DNA of 64,000 nt from Streptomyces sp. NBC_01454 (GCF_036227565.1 NZ_CP109460.1:6138001-6202000), one strand, 5' to 3'; positions 28,432 through 37,223 are shown, counted from the stretch's first letter. Numbers and translations: made by a program. The notes: a model not told the origin generated them from the letters alone.

Positions 28432-28917
28432 ATGGCAGCCAGTCCCCGCAGGGGCAGCTCCGCTGCGTACGGTCCCCCGAACGATGTCCACCCCGTCCTG
28501 CGGCGGGCGGCCGCGCCACCCGCCGCCCTCGCTCTGCTCGCCCAGGCCCAGCAGGGTCTGGAGGAAGCGCAGACCCTGGAAACCCCCAACGAGCGGTTCG
28601 CCACGGCCCATCTGGCCGCGTTGCGCACGGCCGCCGCCGTCCTCGCCGTCCGTGGCCGGCCCGAGGCCACCGTGCGCCGCCGGCAGCGCATCCGCAGCGC
28701 CTGGGAGGTCCTCCCCGAGGTCGCTCCCGAACTCACCGAGTGGAGCGCGCTCTTCGCCGCCGGGGCGGAGCGCCGCGCGAAGGCGGAGGCCGGCATAGCC
28801 GGCGCGGCCGGCCGCCGCGACGCCGATGATCTTCTGCGGGACGTCGCGCTGTTCCTGCGCCTGGTGGAGCGGATGCTGCTCCTCCAGCCGTCGCTGCCAC
28901 CCCAGCGCGCGGGGTAG
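28432..28917 (+). CDS. SAV_6107 family HEPN domain protein
   Basis: Helical protein of 161 residues with ALALLAQAQQGLEEAQTLETPNERFATAHLAALRTAAAVLAVRG and a C-terminal LLRDVALFLRLVERMLLL helix, matching the actinobacterial SAV_6107 family assigned to the HEPN superfamily. HEPN proteins are often RNases or partners of nucleotidyltransferases, but no partner toxin or antitoxin gene lies beside it, and its role is unknown. The ATG start has AGGAGG 6 bases upstream. Confidence 0.8.
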   Translation: MAASPRRGSSAAYGPPNDVHPVLRRAAAPPAALALLAQAQQGLEEAQTLETPNERFATAHLAALRTAAAVLAVRGRPEATVRRRQRIRSAWEVLPEVAPELTEWSALFAAGAERRAKAEAGIAGAAGRRDADDLLRDVALFLRLVERMLLLQPSLPPQRAG

Positions 28918-28933
28918 AGGGCGACAGCGCCAA

Positions 28934-28993
28934 GGGGAGGCGGGGGGTGGGGCGGGGGAGGGGAGGGCCCGGGGGGGGGAGGGAGGGAATGGG
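28934..28993 (+). other. G-tract cluster, candidate G-quadruplex
   Basis: About 60 bases with at least ten runs of three or more G separated by 1-3 bases, including a run of nine, between the HEPN gene and the methyltransferase, on their coding strand. It satisfies the usual G-quadruplex pattern many times over. It could impede transcription or the mRNA leader of the next gene. Confidence 0.7.
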
Positions 28994-29110
28994 AGCCCCC
29001 GCCCCCACGCCGTACACACGACGTACGGCTCCGCAGGCGGCGCAGGCCGCCGGACGGAATAGGGTGGTGGACGCCTAGACGTTCATGCCCCCGCCGAGGA
29101 GCCACCCGCC

Positions 29111-29866
29111 GTGTCTGACCCGCTGCGCCCCCGCGCATCCCTTCGTACCGCCGTGGTCTGGGAGGTCCTCAAGGACGCCCTGGAGCGCCGGGTCAAGACC
29201 GCCGGGCGCGATGTCCTGGACGTCCTCGACACCGGCGGCGGCACCGGCAACTTCGCCGTGCCGGTCGCCCGCCTCGGCCACCGCGTCACGGTCGTCGACC
29301 CCAGCCCCAACGCCCTCTTCGCCCTGGAACGCCGGGTCGCCGAGGCCGGCGTCGCCGACCGGGTACGCGCGGTCCAGGGCGACGCCCACGGCCTCTTCGA
29401 TGTCGTCGAGCGCGGCGGCTACGACATCGTGCTCTGCCACGGCGTGCTGGAGTACGTCGACGACCCGGCCGAGGGCCTCCGCAACGCCGTCGACGCGCTG
29501 CGTCCGGCCGGCACCCTCAGCCTGCTCGCGGCCGGCCTGGGCGGCGCCGTCCTCGCCCGCGCCCTCGCGGGCCACTTCCACGAGGCCCGCCACGCCCTGA
29601 CCGATCCGACCGGACGCTGGGGCGAGGGTGACCCGGTCCCACGCCGCTTCACCGCCGACCAGCTCACCGACCTGGTGTCCGCCACCGGTCTGCAGGTCGG
29701 CGCGGTCCACGGCGTGCGGGTCTTCGCCGATCTGGTCCCCGGCGTGCTGGTCGACACCGAGCCGGGTGCCATGGAGGCCCTGCTGAAGCTCGAGGCGGCC
29801 GCCGCGGAGCAGCCCGCGTTCCACTCGGTGGCCACCCAGCTGCACGTCCTGGCCGAGCGCGACTGA
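29111..29866 (+). CDS. class I SAM-dependent methyltransferase
   Basis: Methyltransferase of 251 residues. The SAM-binding motif I is DVLDTGGGTGNFAVPVARLG (about 37-56), followed by the acidic VTVVDPSPNAL and YDIVLCHGVLEYVDDPAEGLRNAVDALRPAGTLSLL of motifs II and IV. The closest general resemblance is to small-molecule or tRNA carboxymethyl-type methyltransferases, but the substrate cannot be told. The GTG start follows GAGGAGCCACCC. It lies directly downstream of a G-tract cluster. Confidence 0.85.
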   Translation: MSDPLRPRASLRTAVVWEVLKDALERRVKTAGRDVLDVLDTGGGTGNFAVPVARLGHRVTVVDPSPNALFALERRVAEAGVADRVRAVQGDAHGLFDVVERGGYDIVLCHGVLEYVDDPAEGLRNAVDALRPAGTLSLLAAGLGGAVLARALAGHFHEARHALTDPTGRWGEGDPVPRRFTADQLTDLVSATGLQVGAVHGVRVFADLVPGVLVDTEPGAMEALLKLEAAAAEQPAFHSVATQLHVLAERD

Positions 29867-30124
29867 CCCGCGCGGCACAACCGACTACCGCGTGCAGTCG
29901 GCCACAGACCACCCGATCAGCCCCTTCGCCCCGTATGATCGGGGTAAGACGTTCCGGCATGACGGACAGGCGGTCGGGGAATGCAGGCAGCATCATCCCC
30001 GGTCGCCTCGGCGGCCCGGACAGTGAACTGGCGCTGAGGGGCGGGTTTCACGGGGGCGATTCCCTGCCTATCCTGAAAGGGTCGCAACCGGTCGCCCCCC
30101 GCGACCGACGAGTAGGAGGACTCC

Positions 30125-30535
30125 GTGCCGCTCTCGGAGCACGAGCAGCGCATGCTCGAGCAAATGGAGCGAGCGCTGTACGCCGAAGATCCCAAGTTCG
30201 CGACAGCGCTTGAGGGAAGCGGGCTGCGCACGTACACCCGGCGACGGGTCTACCAAGCGGTCGCGGGCTTCCTGGTGGGTATCGCCCTGCTCATGGCCGG
30301 CATGGTCGCGCAGCAGATCTGGATCAGTGTCGTGGGCTTCCTCGTCATGCTCGGCTGCGCGGTGCTGGCGGTCACCGGCTGGCGCAAGGCCCCCCGGCAG
30401 GGCCAGCAGCAAGCCCGCGTGGGTTCCGCGGGCGCCGCAGGTGCACCGGCACGCCGGCCCAGGCAGCGGCGCTCGATGATGAACCGCATCGAGGACCGCT
30501 GGCAGCGCCGCAGGGACGAGCAACAGGGCCACTGA
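30125..30535 (+). CDS. DUF3040 family membrane protein
   Basis: Small actinobacterial protein (136 residues). The amphipathic N-terminus LSEHEQRMLEQMERALYAEDPKFA is the DUF3040 hallmark. Two membrane segments follow (about 44-62 and 68-86), then a basic cytosolic tail ending RIEDRWQRRRDEQQGH. Function unknown. The GTG start follows GTAGGAGGACTCC, a strong ribosome site. TATCCT (about 30070) may be the -10 element. Two hairpins after the stop end transcription. Confidence 0.88.
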   Translation: MPLSEHEQRMLEQMERALYAEDPKFATALEGSGLRTYTRRRVYQAVAGFLVGIALLMAGMVAQQIWISVVGFLVMLGCAVLAVTGWRKAPRQGQQQARVGSAGAAGAPARRPRQRRSMMNRIEDRWQRRRDEQQGH

Positions 30536-30572
30536 GCCGACGGATCGCCAGATCACCACAGCGACGGACCTC

Positions 30573-30596
30573 CCGGGGACTCTTCGGAGTCCCCGG
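30573..30596 (+). terminator. terminator after DUF3040 gene, UUCG loop
   Basis: Perfect 10-bp stem (30573-30582 with 30587-30596) closed by a TTCG tetraloop within CTTCGG, the especially stable type. It lies 37 bases past the stop. Confidence 0.85.
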
Positions 30597-30636
30597 CTTC
30601 GGCTGTGGCTCACCTCAGCCTTTCCTTCACGCACCC

Positions 30637-30659
30637 GAAGCGGCCCCTCCGGCCGCTTC
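30637..30659. terminator. second hairpin, possible bidirectional terminator
   Basis: Perfect 9-bp stem GAAGCGGCC/GGCCGCTTC with a 5-base loop. It may back up the first terminator and also stop read-through from the opposing transglutaminase operon. Confidence 0.6.
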
Positions 30660-30776
30660 CTGCATTTCCGGGCTCCGGCCCTCCGCCCCTCCGGCCCGCC
30701 GGCGTCGAGGACCGGCTCGCTGACGGTGCGGCGCGGTACGCCTTCGCGCAGCGTCCCGTCCCCACGTCAAGCCTTG

Positions 30777-30846
30777 GCTGCCCGCTGCCCGCTGCCCGCT
30801 GCCCGCTGCCCGCTGCCCGCTGCCCGCTGCCCGCTGCCCGCTGCCC
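30777..30846. repeat. ten tandem copies of GCTGCCC
   Basis: Seventy bases made of ten perfect heptanucleotide units, in the 650-bp gap between the convergent DUF3040 and transglutaminase genes. The rest of the gap (30660-30776 and 30847-31188) is GC-rich sequence in which I see no gene, tRNA or clear signal. The array should be prone to length change by slippage. Confidence 0.95.
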
Positions 30847-31188
30847 CGGGAGCGTGCTGAGCGGCGCGTGGCCGGTGAGCGCACCCTCCTCCCGCAGGTA
30901 GCCCTCCGCCGGCCGATGAGCCGACGGCCCGCTCTGCGCTGATGCTTGGGCGTGCGCCGGTTGCTCGTGCGACGCCTCGACGGCTCGATGCCTCGGTGGT
31001 TCGCCGGCCCAGTGGTGCGAAGGTCCCGAGCCCCAGGGGACCGGGCCCGGCGCGCTGGGCGCACAGCGTCCTCCGCCGTCGCCGGCACGCCGCGCCGGGC
31101 CCGCCCGACCGGACCGCGCAGACCCCGGCGCCCGCATGCATCACCGCGCCCTTCGCGCCTGGAGACCCGCGCGCCCCGTCCCCGGACG

Positions 31189-33630
31189 CTATGCCCGCTG
31201 ACGGCCCTGACGGCCGCCCGACCGGAGAGCCGTCACGGCCCGCCGTGCCAGGGCCACCGGGCGGCTGGTGCGGCACCGGAGCAGGAAGGCCGTCCAGCGG
31301 GCGGACCAGGCGTGGGTCAGGCGGGCCGCCGAGCGCGGGGCGAGCCGGGCGCGCACCCGGACAGCACGGGGTGCGCCGGCCTGCAACCCGGACCGGACCC
31401 GCTGTACATCCGCGGCGAGCCCGGACACCGGCTGCGGATGCGGGGCGTACAGGACCTGTTCGACCGCGGTCGCGACTCGCTGGGCGGCCGCGGCGGGCTC
31501 CGGTTGCAGTGCTCCGATGCTGATGATCCGGGCCGCCGCCTTGCGCGGGGTCAGCGAGGCGTCCGGCAGGATGCCCAAGTCCCAGGCGGTGTCCAGCAAC
31601 TCCCGCCAGGCGGCGAGGGTCCCCGCCATGCGGTCCTCGTCAGAGGCCGTGGCCGCCAAGCGTCTGGAGCGGATACGCAGCCGCCACAGCAGGGGGACCG
31701 CGGGCAGCAGCAGGGCCAGCAGGGCGGCCGACAGGATGCCGGCGATGGCCCAGGGGGACGTGCCGCCGTCCGTCGGGCCGGCGCCGGACTGCGCGGGAAG
31801 GGTGAGGCAGGCCGATCCGCTGCCGGTCTGCTGAGTGTCCGGACCGCAGGAGGGGGCCGCGGTCGGACCGTCGTCCGAGGGGGCGGCCGACCGGGAGGGC
31901 TCGGGGGCCGGATCGCCGGGGTCGGCCGGGGCGGAGGTGTCGGGGTAGGCGTAGTCCGGGATGCTGCCGCGGCTCGGGGTCGGCTCGAAGCGGGTCCAGC
32001 CGACGCCCTGGAAGTACAGCTCGGGCCAGGCGTGGGCGTCCTTGAGACCGACCGAGGTCGTGCCGTCGGGCTGCTTGGTGCCGGGGGTGAAGCCCACCGC
32101 GACCCGGGCCGGAATGCCCAGCGTCCGGGCCATCGCCGCCATCGAGAACGAGAAGTGGACGCAGAAGCCCTCCTTCTGCCGCAGGAACCGGGCGATGGCC
32201 TCGGAACCGCTGCCGGCCCGGACTTCCGTGTTGTAGGTGAAGCCGCCGTTGAGCGCGAACCAGTCCTGGAGCTTGACGGCCTTGGCGTAGGCGGTCGGTG
32301 CGCCGTGGGCCACCCGGCGGGCGGTGCTGCGCACGACCGGGGGAAGCGAGCCGGGGACCTTGGTGTACTCGCGCAGCAGCTTGGCGGGCGGCGCCGGGGC
32401 GGCGGCCAGCTGCCGGGACGTGGGCCGCACCTGCAGGCTTTCGACCTGGTACTGCAGGCCGTGGGTGTTCTGGCCGCGGTCCCCGACGAGCGTGCGGCCC
32501 TGGGGCTCGAAGCGCCAGCGCCCGGAGATGTCCACCTTGGACGCCGGGTAGGGGAGCGGCAGCCAGTTCTGGGCATACCACTCGGCGGTCGAAATGGAGG
32601 TGTTGACGTGGTCGAGGGCGACCGAGGAGCTGAGACCGGGCGGCCGCGGCAGCCGCTCGGGGACGTCCGTGACCGTCCGCTCGGAGGGCTTCCAGGTCGT
32701 GCCGTCGAACTGGTCCAGGGCGACGATCCGCAGATACATGTCGCGGGAGTCGGCGGCGGTCGTGCGGTAGTTGAGGACTTCCTTGTCCTCGGGCTGGTTG
32801 AGGCTGTCCTGCAGCGACACCAGCGGGTTGACCGCGGAGATCGTGCCGCCGCCGCTGCCCGGCCCCACGCCGTGGGCGCCGCCGCCGAACAGCCCGCCGC
32901 CCAGGGAGGGGAGCAGGGCGGGCACCGCCACCGCGATGCCGAGCACCAGCGCGCCGATCCTGCGGCCCGTCCGCACGGGGGCGAGCGAGGACCCGCCGGT
33001 GCCGGCGAAGCCCCGTGTGCGGTCCGGGCCGCCCGGACCGCCGAACACCCGGCCCCACTGGGAGAGCCGGTCGCGGCCCTCGGCCAGCAGGAGCAGCAGA
33101 TAGCCCGCGGCCGCTATCAGGAACCGCAGCCAGCCCGCGCCCCCCTGGGACAGCCCCGCCGCCACCGAATAGAGCGCGAGCAGCGGCAGCCCGGCGGGCG
33201 CGGCGCTGCGGTAGGTGACCGCCAGCGCGTCCACCAGCAGGCCGATCAGCAGCACTCCGGCGATCAGCAGCAGCCGGATGCCGGGGGTGACGGGGGCGGG
33301 GATGGCGTAACGGCCGACGTCGCGAACGCCGTCGTGCAGCAGCCGGCCGAATTCCGTGACGGCGTCCGGGCCCGGCAGCACGCCGAGGATCGCCTCGCCC
33401 GGCGCGAAGAACACCGTCAGCAGCAGCACGGCGACCAGGGCCTGTGCGCCGATGACCAGCGGCCCGGCGAGGGGGGCCCGGCGGGCGGCCGCACCCACAC
33501 CGGTCACGACGGCCAGCAGGGCGGCCGCCTGGATCATCCAGGTGACCGGGTCCACCAGCGGCAGCAGCGCGCCGGCGGCACACAGGGTGGCCACCGCCGC
33601 GCACAGCGCCAGCCGTGCCCGGCCGCTCAT
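31189..33630 (-). CDS. transglutaminase-like membrane protein (DUF3488 + transglutaminase domain, TgpA-like)
   Basis: Large membrane protein of 813 residues: five to six N-terminal membrane segments to about 245 (DUF3488), then an extracytoplasmic transglutaminase-core domain. Its Cys-His-Asp triad is visible as GFCVHFSFSMAAMARTLGIPAR, DAHAWPELYF and WTRFEPTPSRG. A Ser/Pro/Asp linker, one more membrane segment (AIAGILSAALLALLLPAVPLLW) and a cytosolic DUF4129-like tail follow. Last gene of the MoxR-DUF58-transglutaminase set. The ATG start overlaps the stop of a 37-codon ORF (ATGA). An envelope peptide cross-linking or protease-like role is inferred from the family. Confidence 0.88.
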   Translation of the reverse strand: MSGRARLALCAAVATLCAAGALLPLVDPVTWMIQAAALLAVVTGVGAAARRAPLAGPLVIGAQALVAVLLLTVFFAPGEAILGVLPGPDAVTEFGRLLHDGVRDVGRYAIPAPVTPGIRLLLIAGVLLIGLLVDALAVTYRSAAPAGLPLLALYSVAAGLSQGGAGWLRFLIAAAGYLLLLLAEGRDRLSQWGRVFGGPGGPDRTRGFAGTGGSSLAPVRTGRRIGALVLGIAVAVPALLPSLGGGLFGGGAHGVGPGSGGGTISAVNPLVSLQDSLNQPEDKEVLNYRTTAADSRDMYLRIVALDQFDGTTWKPSERTVTDVPERLPRPPGLSSSVALDHVNTSISTAEWYAQNWLPLPYPASKVDISGRWRFEPQGRTLVGDRGQNTHGLQYQVESLQVRPTSRQLAAAPAPPAKLLREYTKVPGSLPPVVRSTARRVAHGAPTAYAKAVKLQDWFALNGGFTYNTEVRAGSGSEAIARFLRQKEGFCVHFSFSMAAMARTLGIPARVAVGFTPGTKQPDGTTSVGLKDAHAWPELYFQGVGWTRFEPTPSRGSIPDYAYPDTSAPADPGDPAPEPSRSAAPSDDGPTAAPSCGPDTQQTGSGSACLTLPAQSGAGPTDGGTSPWAIAGILSAALLALLLPAVPLLWRLRIRSRRLAATASDEDRMAGTLAAWRELLDTAWDLGILPDASLTPRKAAARIISIGALQPEPAAAAQRVATAVEQVLYAPHPQPVSGLAADVQRVRSGLQAGAPRAVRVRARLAPRSAARLTHAWSARWTAFLLRCRTSRPVALARRAVTALRSGGRQGRQRA

Positions 33631-33740
33631 GCGCGTGCCCCCGTTCGCCCCGGGCGGGCCGGGAACGCGCCGCACCCACCGCCGCAGGGCGGCTCCGGCC
33701 GCCTCTCCCGCACCCCTCCAGGGCTCGGGAACCCGTTCAT
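33627..33740 (-). CDS. 37-aa mini-ORF bridging DUF58 and transglutaminase genes
   Basis: Short ORF (MNGFPSPGGVRERRPEPPCG, then a Gly/Ala/Pro/Arg-rich tail with a second Cys). Its ATG overlaps the DUF58 stop and its TGA overlaps the transglutaminase ATG, both as ATGA. A ribosome leaving the DUF58 gene could pass through it to reinitiate on the transglutaminase gene, which has no good ribosome site. The peptide is unlike known families; coupling is the likelier role. Confidence 0.5.
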   Translation of the reverse strand: MNGFPSPGGVRERRPEPPCGGGCGAFPARPGRTGARA

Positions 33741-35101
33741 GACCAGCCCCCCGCCGGAGTCTGCACCGCGTCCGCTTCCGCATCCGCCGGGCGCCGCGGC
33801 CCGGACCCCGCACGCCACAGGTCGGCGAGGGTGTCCCCGGGGGTCACCGGCAGCGCCTTCCAGCCCGCCTCCCGCAGCAGCCGCAGCCGGTCGGCCACCG
33901 GGACCTGACCGGCGGAGAATGCGATGCCGCCGGGGCCGCGGGTCCAGGCGTCGCCGTCCAGGACGAACGCGAGGGCCGCTCCGCAGCGCTGCCGCATCCG
34001 CCCGGCCACCGCCGCCTGCCGCTCGTCCAGGTCGCCGAAGAAGGCGACCAGCAGTCCTTCGCTGCCGCCGCGCAGCACGTCGTACGCCCCCGACAACCCC
34101 TCTTCCTCGGACTGCTCCACGACGGCGAGGGTGTCCAGCACCAGGCCCGCGGCATCGGCCGATTCCGTGCCGCCGCCGAAGCCGTCGGGGCCCGGGACCG
34201 AGGTGCCGGTGTCGGTCAGCAGCCGCACCGAGAAACCGCGCTCCAGCAGATGCGCCGCGCTCGACGCGGCGCCCGTCACCGCCCATTCGAAGGCCGAGTC
34301 GGGACCCGAGCCCGGGTGGGCCGTCGCGCGGGTGTCGAGCAGGATCGTGCAGCGGGTCTTCTGCGGCTGCTCCTCCCTGCGGACCATCAACTCGCCGTAG
34401 CGCGCGGTGGAGCGCCAGTGGACCCGGCGCAGATCGTCGCCGTGCCGGTAGCCGCGCGGAATGACGTCGTCCTCGCCGGCCAGTGCCGGCGACCGCTGGC
34501 GTCCCTCGCCGTAGCCGGCGGCCTCGCCCGCCAGGCGCACCGGCGGCAGCGGCTCGATGCGCGGCACCACCGTGAGGGTGTCGCAGGTGCTGAACGAGCG
34601 GGTCAGCTCGCACATCCCGAACGGGTCGGACAGGCGCAGTTGCAGCGGTCCCAGCGGATAGCGGCCGCGCAGGTCGGAGCGGACGCGGTAGGAGACCTCA
34701 CGGCGGCCGCCGGCCTCGACCCGGTCCAGGACGAACCGGGGCCGGGGCCCGAGGACGTACGGCACGCGGTCCTGGAGCATCAGCACCCCCGTCGGCAGCC
34801 GGGAGACGTTCTCCATCCGCAGCCGGACCCGGGACTCGGCGGCCACGGGCACCCGGGCCGGGGAGAGCGTGCGGCTGCCCGCGACCCGGTAGCGGGTGCG
34901 GTGCAGGACCAGGACGCACACCAGCGGCAGCGCGGCGAGCAGCAGACCGACCCGCAGCAGATCCGGCTGGCCGAGGAGGAAGGAGCACACCGCGGCGGCC
35001 ATCCCGGCGGCCAGGAACGATCTGCCGCGTGTCGTCAGTCCCCTGAGCGCCGCCCGCAGTCCGTCCCGCTCCGGCGTCCCCCCGCTCCCCCCCTGGGACA
35101 T
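33737..35101 (-). CDS. DUF58 domain protein
   Basis: Membrane-anchored protein of 454 residues: two N-terminal hydrophobic segments (about 30-65), a beta-rich region, then the DUF58/von Willebrand-like core with GEDDVIPRGYRHGDDLRRVHWRSTARYGELMVRREEQ, the family signature. It partners MoxR ATPases, probably in assembling or activating envelope or secreted proteins. The ATG start shares its A with the MoxR stop (TGATG); a GTG one codon earlier is possible. Translation is coupled on both sides. Confidence 0.9.
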   Translation of the reverse strand: MSQGGSGGTPERDGLRAALRGLTTRGRSFLAAGMAAAVCSFLLGQPDLLRVGLLLAALPLVCVLVLHRTRYRVAGSRTLSPARVPVAAESRVRLRMENVSRLPTGVLMLQDRVPYVLGPRPRFVLDRVEAGGRREVSYRVRSDLRGRYPLGPLQLRLSDPFGMCELTRSFSTCDTLTVVPRIEPLPPVRLAGEAAGYGEGRQRSPALAGEDDVIPRGYRHGDDLRRVHWRSTARYGELMVRREEQPQKTRCTILLDTRATAHPGSGPDSAFEWAVTGAASSAAHLLERGFSVRLLTDTGTSVPGPDGFGGGTESADAAGLVLDTLAVVEQSEEEGLSGAYDVLRGGSEGLLVAFFGDLDERQAAVAGRMRQRCGAALAFVLDGDAWTRGPGGIAFSAGQVPVADRLRLLREAGWKALPVTPGDTLADLWRAGSGPRRPADAEADAVQTPAGGWS

Positions 35102-36120
35102 CACAACCCCCGGACGCCGGGCGGCCGCTGACCGGGTGTGCGCCATGGCTGCGCGGACGGGTCGGGGACCGGGACGCGCTGCACGATCTCCCGGACGATC
35201 TGTTCGGCGCTGCGGCGGTTCAACTGGGCCTGGGCCGTGGGCAGCAGCCGGTGGGTGAGCACCGGCACCACGAGCGACTGGACGTCGTCCGGGAGGGCGT
35301 ACTCCCGGCCCAGGAGCGCGGCGGAGGCCTTGGCGGCGCGCAGCAGATGCAGGGTGGCGCGCGGTGAGGCGCCGAGCCGCAGTTCGGGGTGGCTGCGGGT
35401 GGCCGCGACCAGATCCACGGTGTATCTGCGGACCGCTTCGGCGACATGGACCTCGCGCACGGCTTCGGTGAGCTTCACGATCTCGTGGGCGTGCGCGACC
35501 GGCTGGAGGTCGTCCAGGGGCGAGGCGCCGCCGTGCACATCCAGCATCTGCAGCTCGGCCGCCGGGCTGGGGTAGCCGATCGACACCCGCGCCATGAAGC
35601 GGTCCCGCTGGGCCTCGGGGAGGGGGTAGGTGCCCTCCATCTCGACCGGGTTCTGGGTGGCGATCACCATGAACGGGCTGGGCAGCTCGTAGGTCTGCCC
35701 GTCCATCGTGACCTGGTGCTCCTCCATGGACTCCAGGAGCGCCGACTGTGTCTTGGGCGAGGCGCGGTTGATCTCGTCGCCGATCACGATCTGGGAGAAG
35801 ATCGCGCCGGGCTTGAACTCGAAGTCCCGCTGTTGCTGGTCGAAGATGCTGACGCCGGTGATGTCGGAGGGCAGCAGGTCCGGTGTGAACTGGATGCGCC
35901 GCACCGAGCAGTCGACGGAGCGGGCCAGCGCCTTGGCGAGCATGGTCTTGCCGACGCCGGGCACGTCCTCGATGAGCAGATGTCCCTCGGCCAGGAGCAC
36001 GGTCAGTGCGAGCCGTACGACCTCCGGCTTGCCCTCGATCACGCTCTCCACCGACCGGCGGACCCGGTCCGCGGTGGTGGTCAGATCGCTGAGGCTCGCT
36101 CGTTCGTCATACGTCGTCAC
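35101..36120 (-). CDS. MoxR family AAA+ ATPase
   Basis: ATPase of 339 residues with Walker A GVGKTMLAKALARS, Walker B IVIGDEINRASPKTQSALLESMEE, sensor 1 FMVIATQNPVEMEGTYPLPEAQRDRFM and a C-terminal AAA lid. MoxR proteins act as chaperone-like ATPases for their DUF58 or VWA partners; here the partner genes follow at once. GTG 36118-36120 is chosen because GAGGAGGGCCGA precedes it and the protein then starts VTTYDERASL. Confidence 0.93.
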   Translation of the reverse strand: MTTYDERASLSDLTTTADRVRRSVESVIEGKPEVVRLALTVLLAEGHLLIEDVPGVGKTMLAKALARSVDCSVRRIQFTPDLLPSDITGVSIFDQQQRDFEFKPGAIFSQIVIGDEINRASPKTQSALLESMEEHQVTMDGQTYELPSPFMVIATQNPVEMEGTYPLPEAQRDRFMARVSIGYPSPAAELQMLDVHGGASPLDDLQPVAHAHEIVKLTEAVREVHVAEAVRRYTVDLVAATRSHPELRLGASPRATLHLLRAAKASAALLGREYALPDDVQSLVVPVLTHRLLPTAQAQLNRRSAEQIVREIVQRVPVPDPSAQPWRTPGQRPPGVRGL

Positions 36121-36451
36121 TCGGCCCTCCTCGGTCCCGTGCCACGGGCAGGGGCCCCCTCTGCGGACCCGGCCCACCCCGAAAGCGCGCATCGCACCCG
36201 GCCACCCGGCCGGACGACGTCACGTACGCATTCTTGCCGCCCGCGCGGCCTCGCGTCATGACCTGTGGATAACTCACAAGGTTATGTTCCGGCTTTCCGG
36301 GCCTTCGGGGCGAAACCGGCCTTCCGCTCCGGCCCCGGCCACCCCGACCCCCGGCCACCCCCTGGTCCCAGGCCCACCCCGGCCTCCGGCCACCCCCGGC
36401 CCCCGTGCCCCGGTCGCCCCCGGCCCGGCCGGCCGGGGGCGGTCCCGCACA
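36121..36451. other. 331-bp gap between carbonic anhydrase and MoxR genes
   Basis: Contains the MoxR promoter side (a slightly less GC-rich stretch GTGGATAACTCACAAGGTTATG around 36262-36284), a C-rich stretch with repeated GGCCACCCC words (36330-36400), and the terminator described separately. No ORF in it looks real. Confidence 0.5.
36415..36441 (-). terminator. terminator after carbonic anhydrase
   Basis: Perfect 11-bp GC stem (36415-36425 with 36431-36441) with a 5-base loop, starting 11 bases beyond the carbonic anhydrase stop on the minus strand. Confidence 0.75.
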
Positions 36452-37012
36452 TCAGTCCTGCGGATCGATCTCCCGCAGCAGACCGGTCGTCACATCGAAG
36501 ACGAAGCCGCGGACGTCGTCGGTGTGCGGCAGGAAGGGCGAGGTGCGCACCCGCTGCATCGACTGCCGCACGTCCTCGTCGAGGTCCTTGAACGCCTCGA
36601 CCGCCCAGGTGGGACGCTGCCCGACCTCGGCCGCCAGATCGTGGCGGAAGTCCTCGGTCAGGCTGAGCAGACCGCAGTTGGTGTGGTGGATGAGGACGAC
36701 CGAGCGGGTGCCGAGTGCCCGCTGGCTGATCGTCAGGGACCGGATGATGTCGTCGGTGACCACCCCGCCGGCATTGCGGATGGTGTGGCAGTCGCCGAGC
36801 TTCAGGCCAAGAGCGGCGTGCAGATCGATCCTGGCGTCCATACAGGAGACGACAGCGACCTTGCGCACCGGCCGGGCGTCCATCCCGGGGTCCGTGAACG
36901 ACGCGGCATAGCGCTGGTTGGCCTCGACGAGACTGTCGGTGACGGTGCCGTCGGCACCGCCGGCGGCGTTGTCGGAGGACGGGGGCAGCGGCTGCGATGC
37001 AGGTATGGGCAT
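36452..37012 (-). CDS. beta-class carbonic anhydrase
   Basis: Interconverts CO2 and bicarbonate. The 186 residues contain the zinc ligands Cys57 (VVSCMDARID, with the Asp59-Arg61 dyad), His110 and Cys113 (LIHHTNCGLL). It belongs to the short beta-CA type like M. tuberculosis Rv1284. It sits alone between the MoxR operon and the dcw cluster, transcribed away from the latter. The Pro/Ser-rich first 20 residues may be dispensable. Confidence 0.93.
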   Translation of the reverse strand: MPIPASQPLPPSSDNAAGGADGTVTDSLVEANQRYAASFTDPGMDARPVRKVAVVSCMDARIDLHAALGLKLGDCHTIRNAGGVVTDDIIRSLTISQRALGTRSVVLIHHTNCGLLSLTEDFRHDLAAEVGQRPTWAVEAFKDLDEDVRQSMQRVRTSPFLPHTDDVRGFVFDVTTGLLREIDPQD

Positions 37013-37195
37013 GGAAACACGGTAATCGGCGCCGGCTCTTCCGGCTGCACAGGAGGCCGGGCATAGGGGGCGACATCACTCCTTGTGAGGTAACCCACAG
37101 GTCCGTCCGTCCCCCCGCCGTCCGGGTGAGCGGCCCGCGGGAAGCCGGCGGGATGGCCGCGGCAAAGCCGTCGCAGGACGCGCGGAACCGGTTGA

Positions 37196-37223
37196 TTGAC
37201 CGGGACAGCAGGTGGACTAAAGT
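37196..37223 (+). promoter_or_regulatory. candidate promoter of the dcw cluster
   Basis: TTGACC and TAAAGT with a 16-base spacer, a good match to the vegetative sigma (HrdB) consensus, about 230 bases before the first ORF of the cluster. No mraZ gene or MraZ-type repeats are seen. The rest of the 436-bp upstream gap (37013-37448) has no gene I can support. Confidence 0.6.

Noticed and set aside
28432..28917. HEPN gene as half of a toxin-antitoxin or abortive infection system
   Set aside because: No nucleotidyltransferase or other partner is adjacent; neighbours are a separate operon and a methyltransferase 190 bases away.
30777..30846. CRISPR-like repeat array
   Set aside because: Units are 7 bases, contiguous and without spacers, and no cas genes are near: a simple tandem repeat.
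30660..31188. Possible tRNA or small gene in the 650-bp gap
   Set aside because: A GGTTCGCC word hinted at a T-arm but no acceptor stem or anticodon arm could be built, and the short ORFs have no ribosome site or recognisable product.
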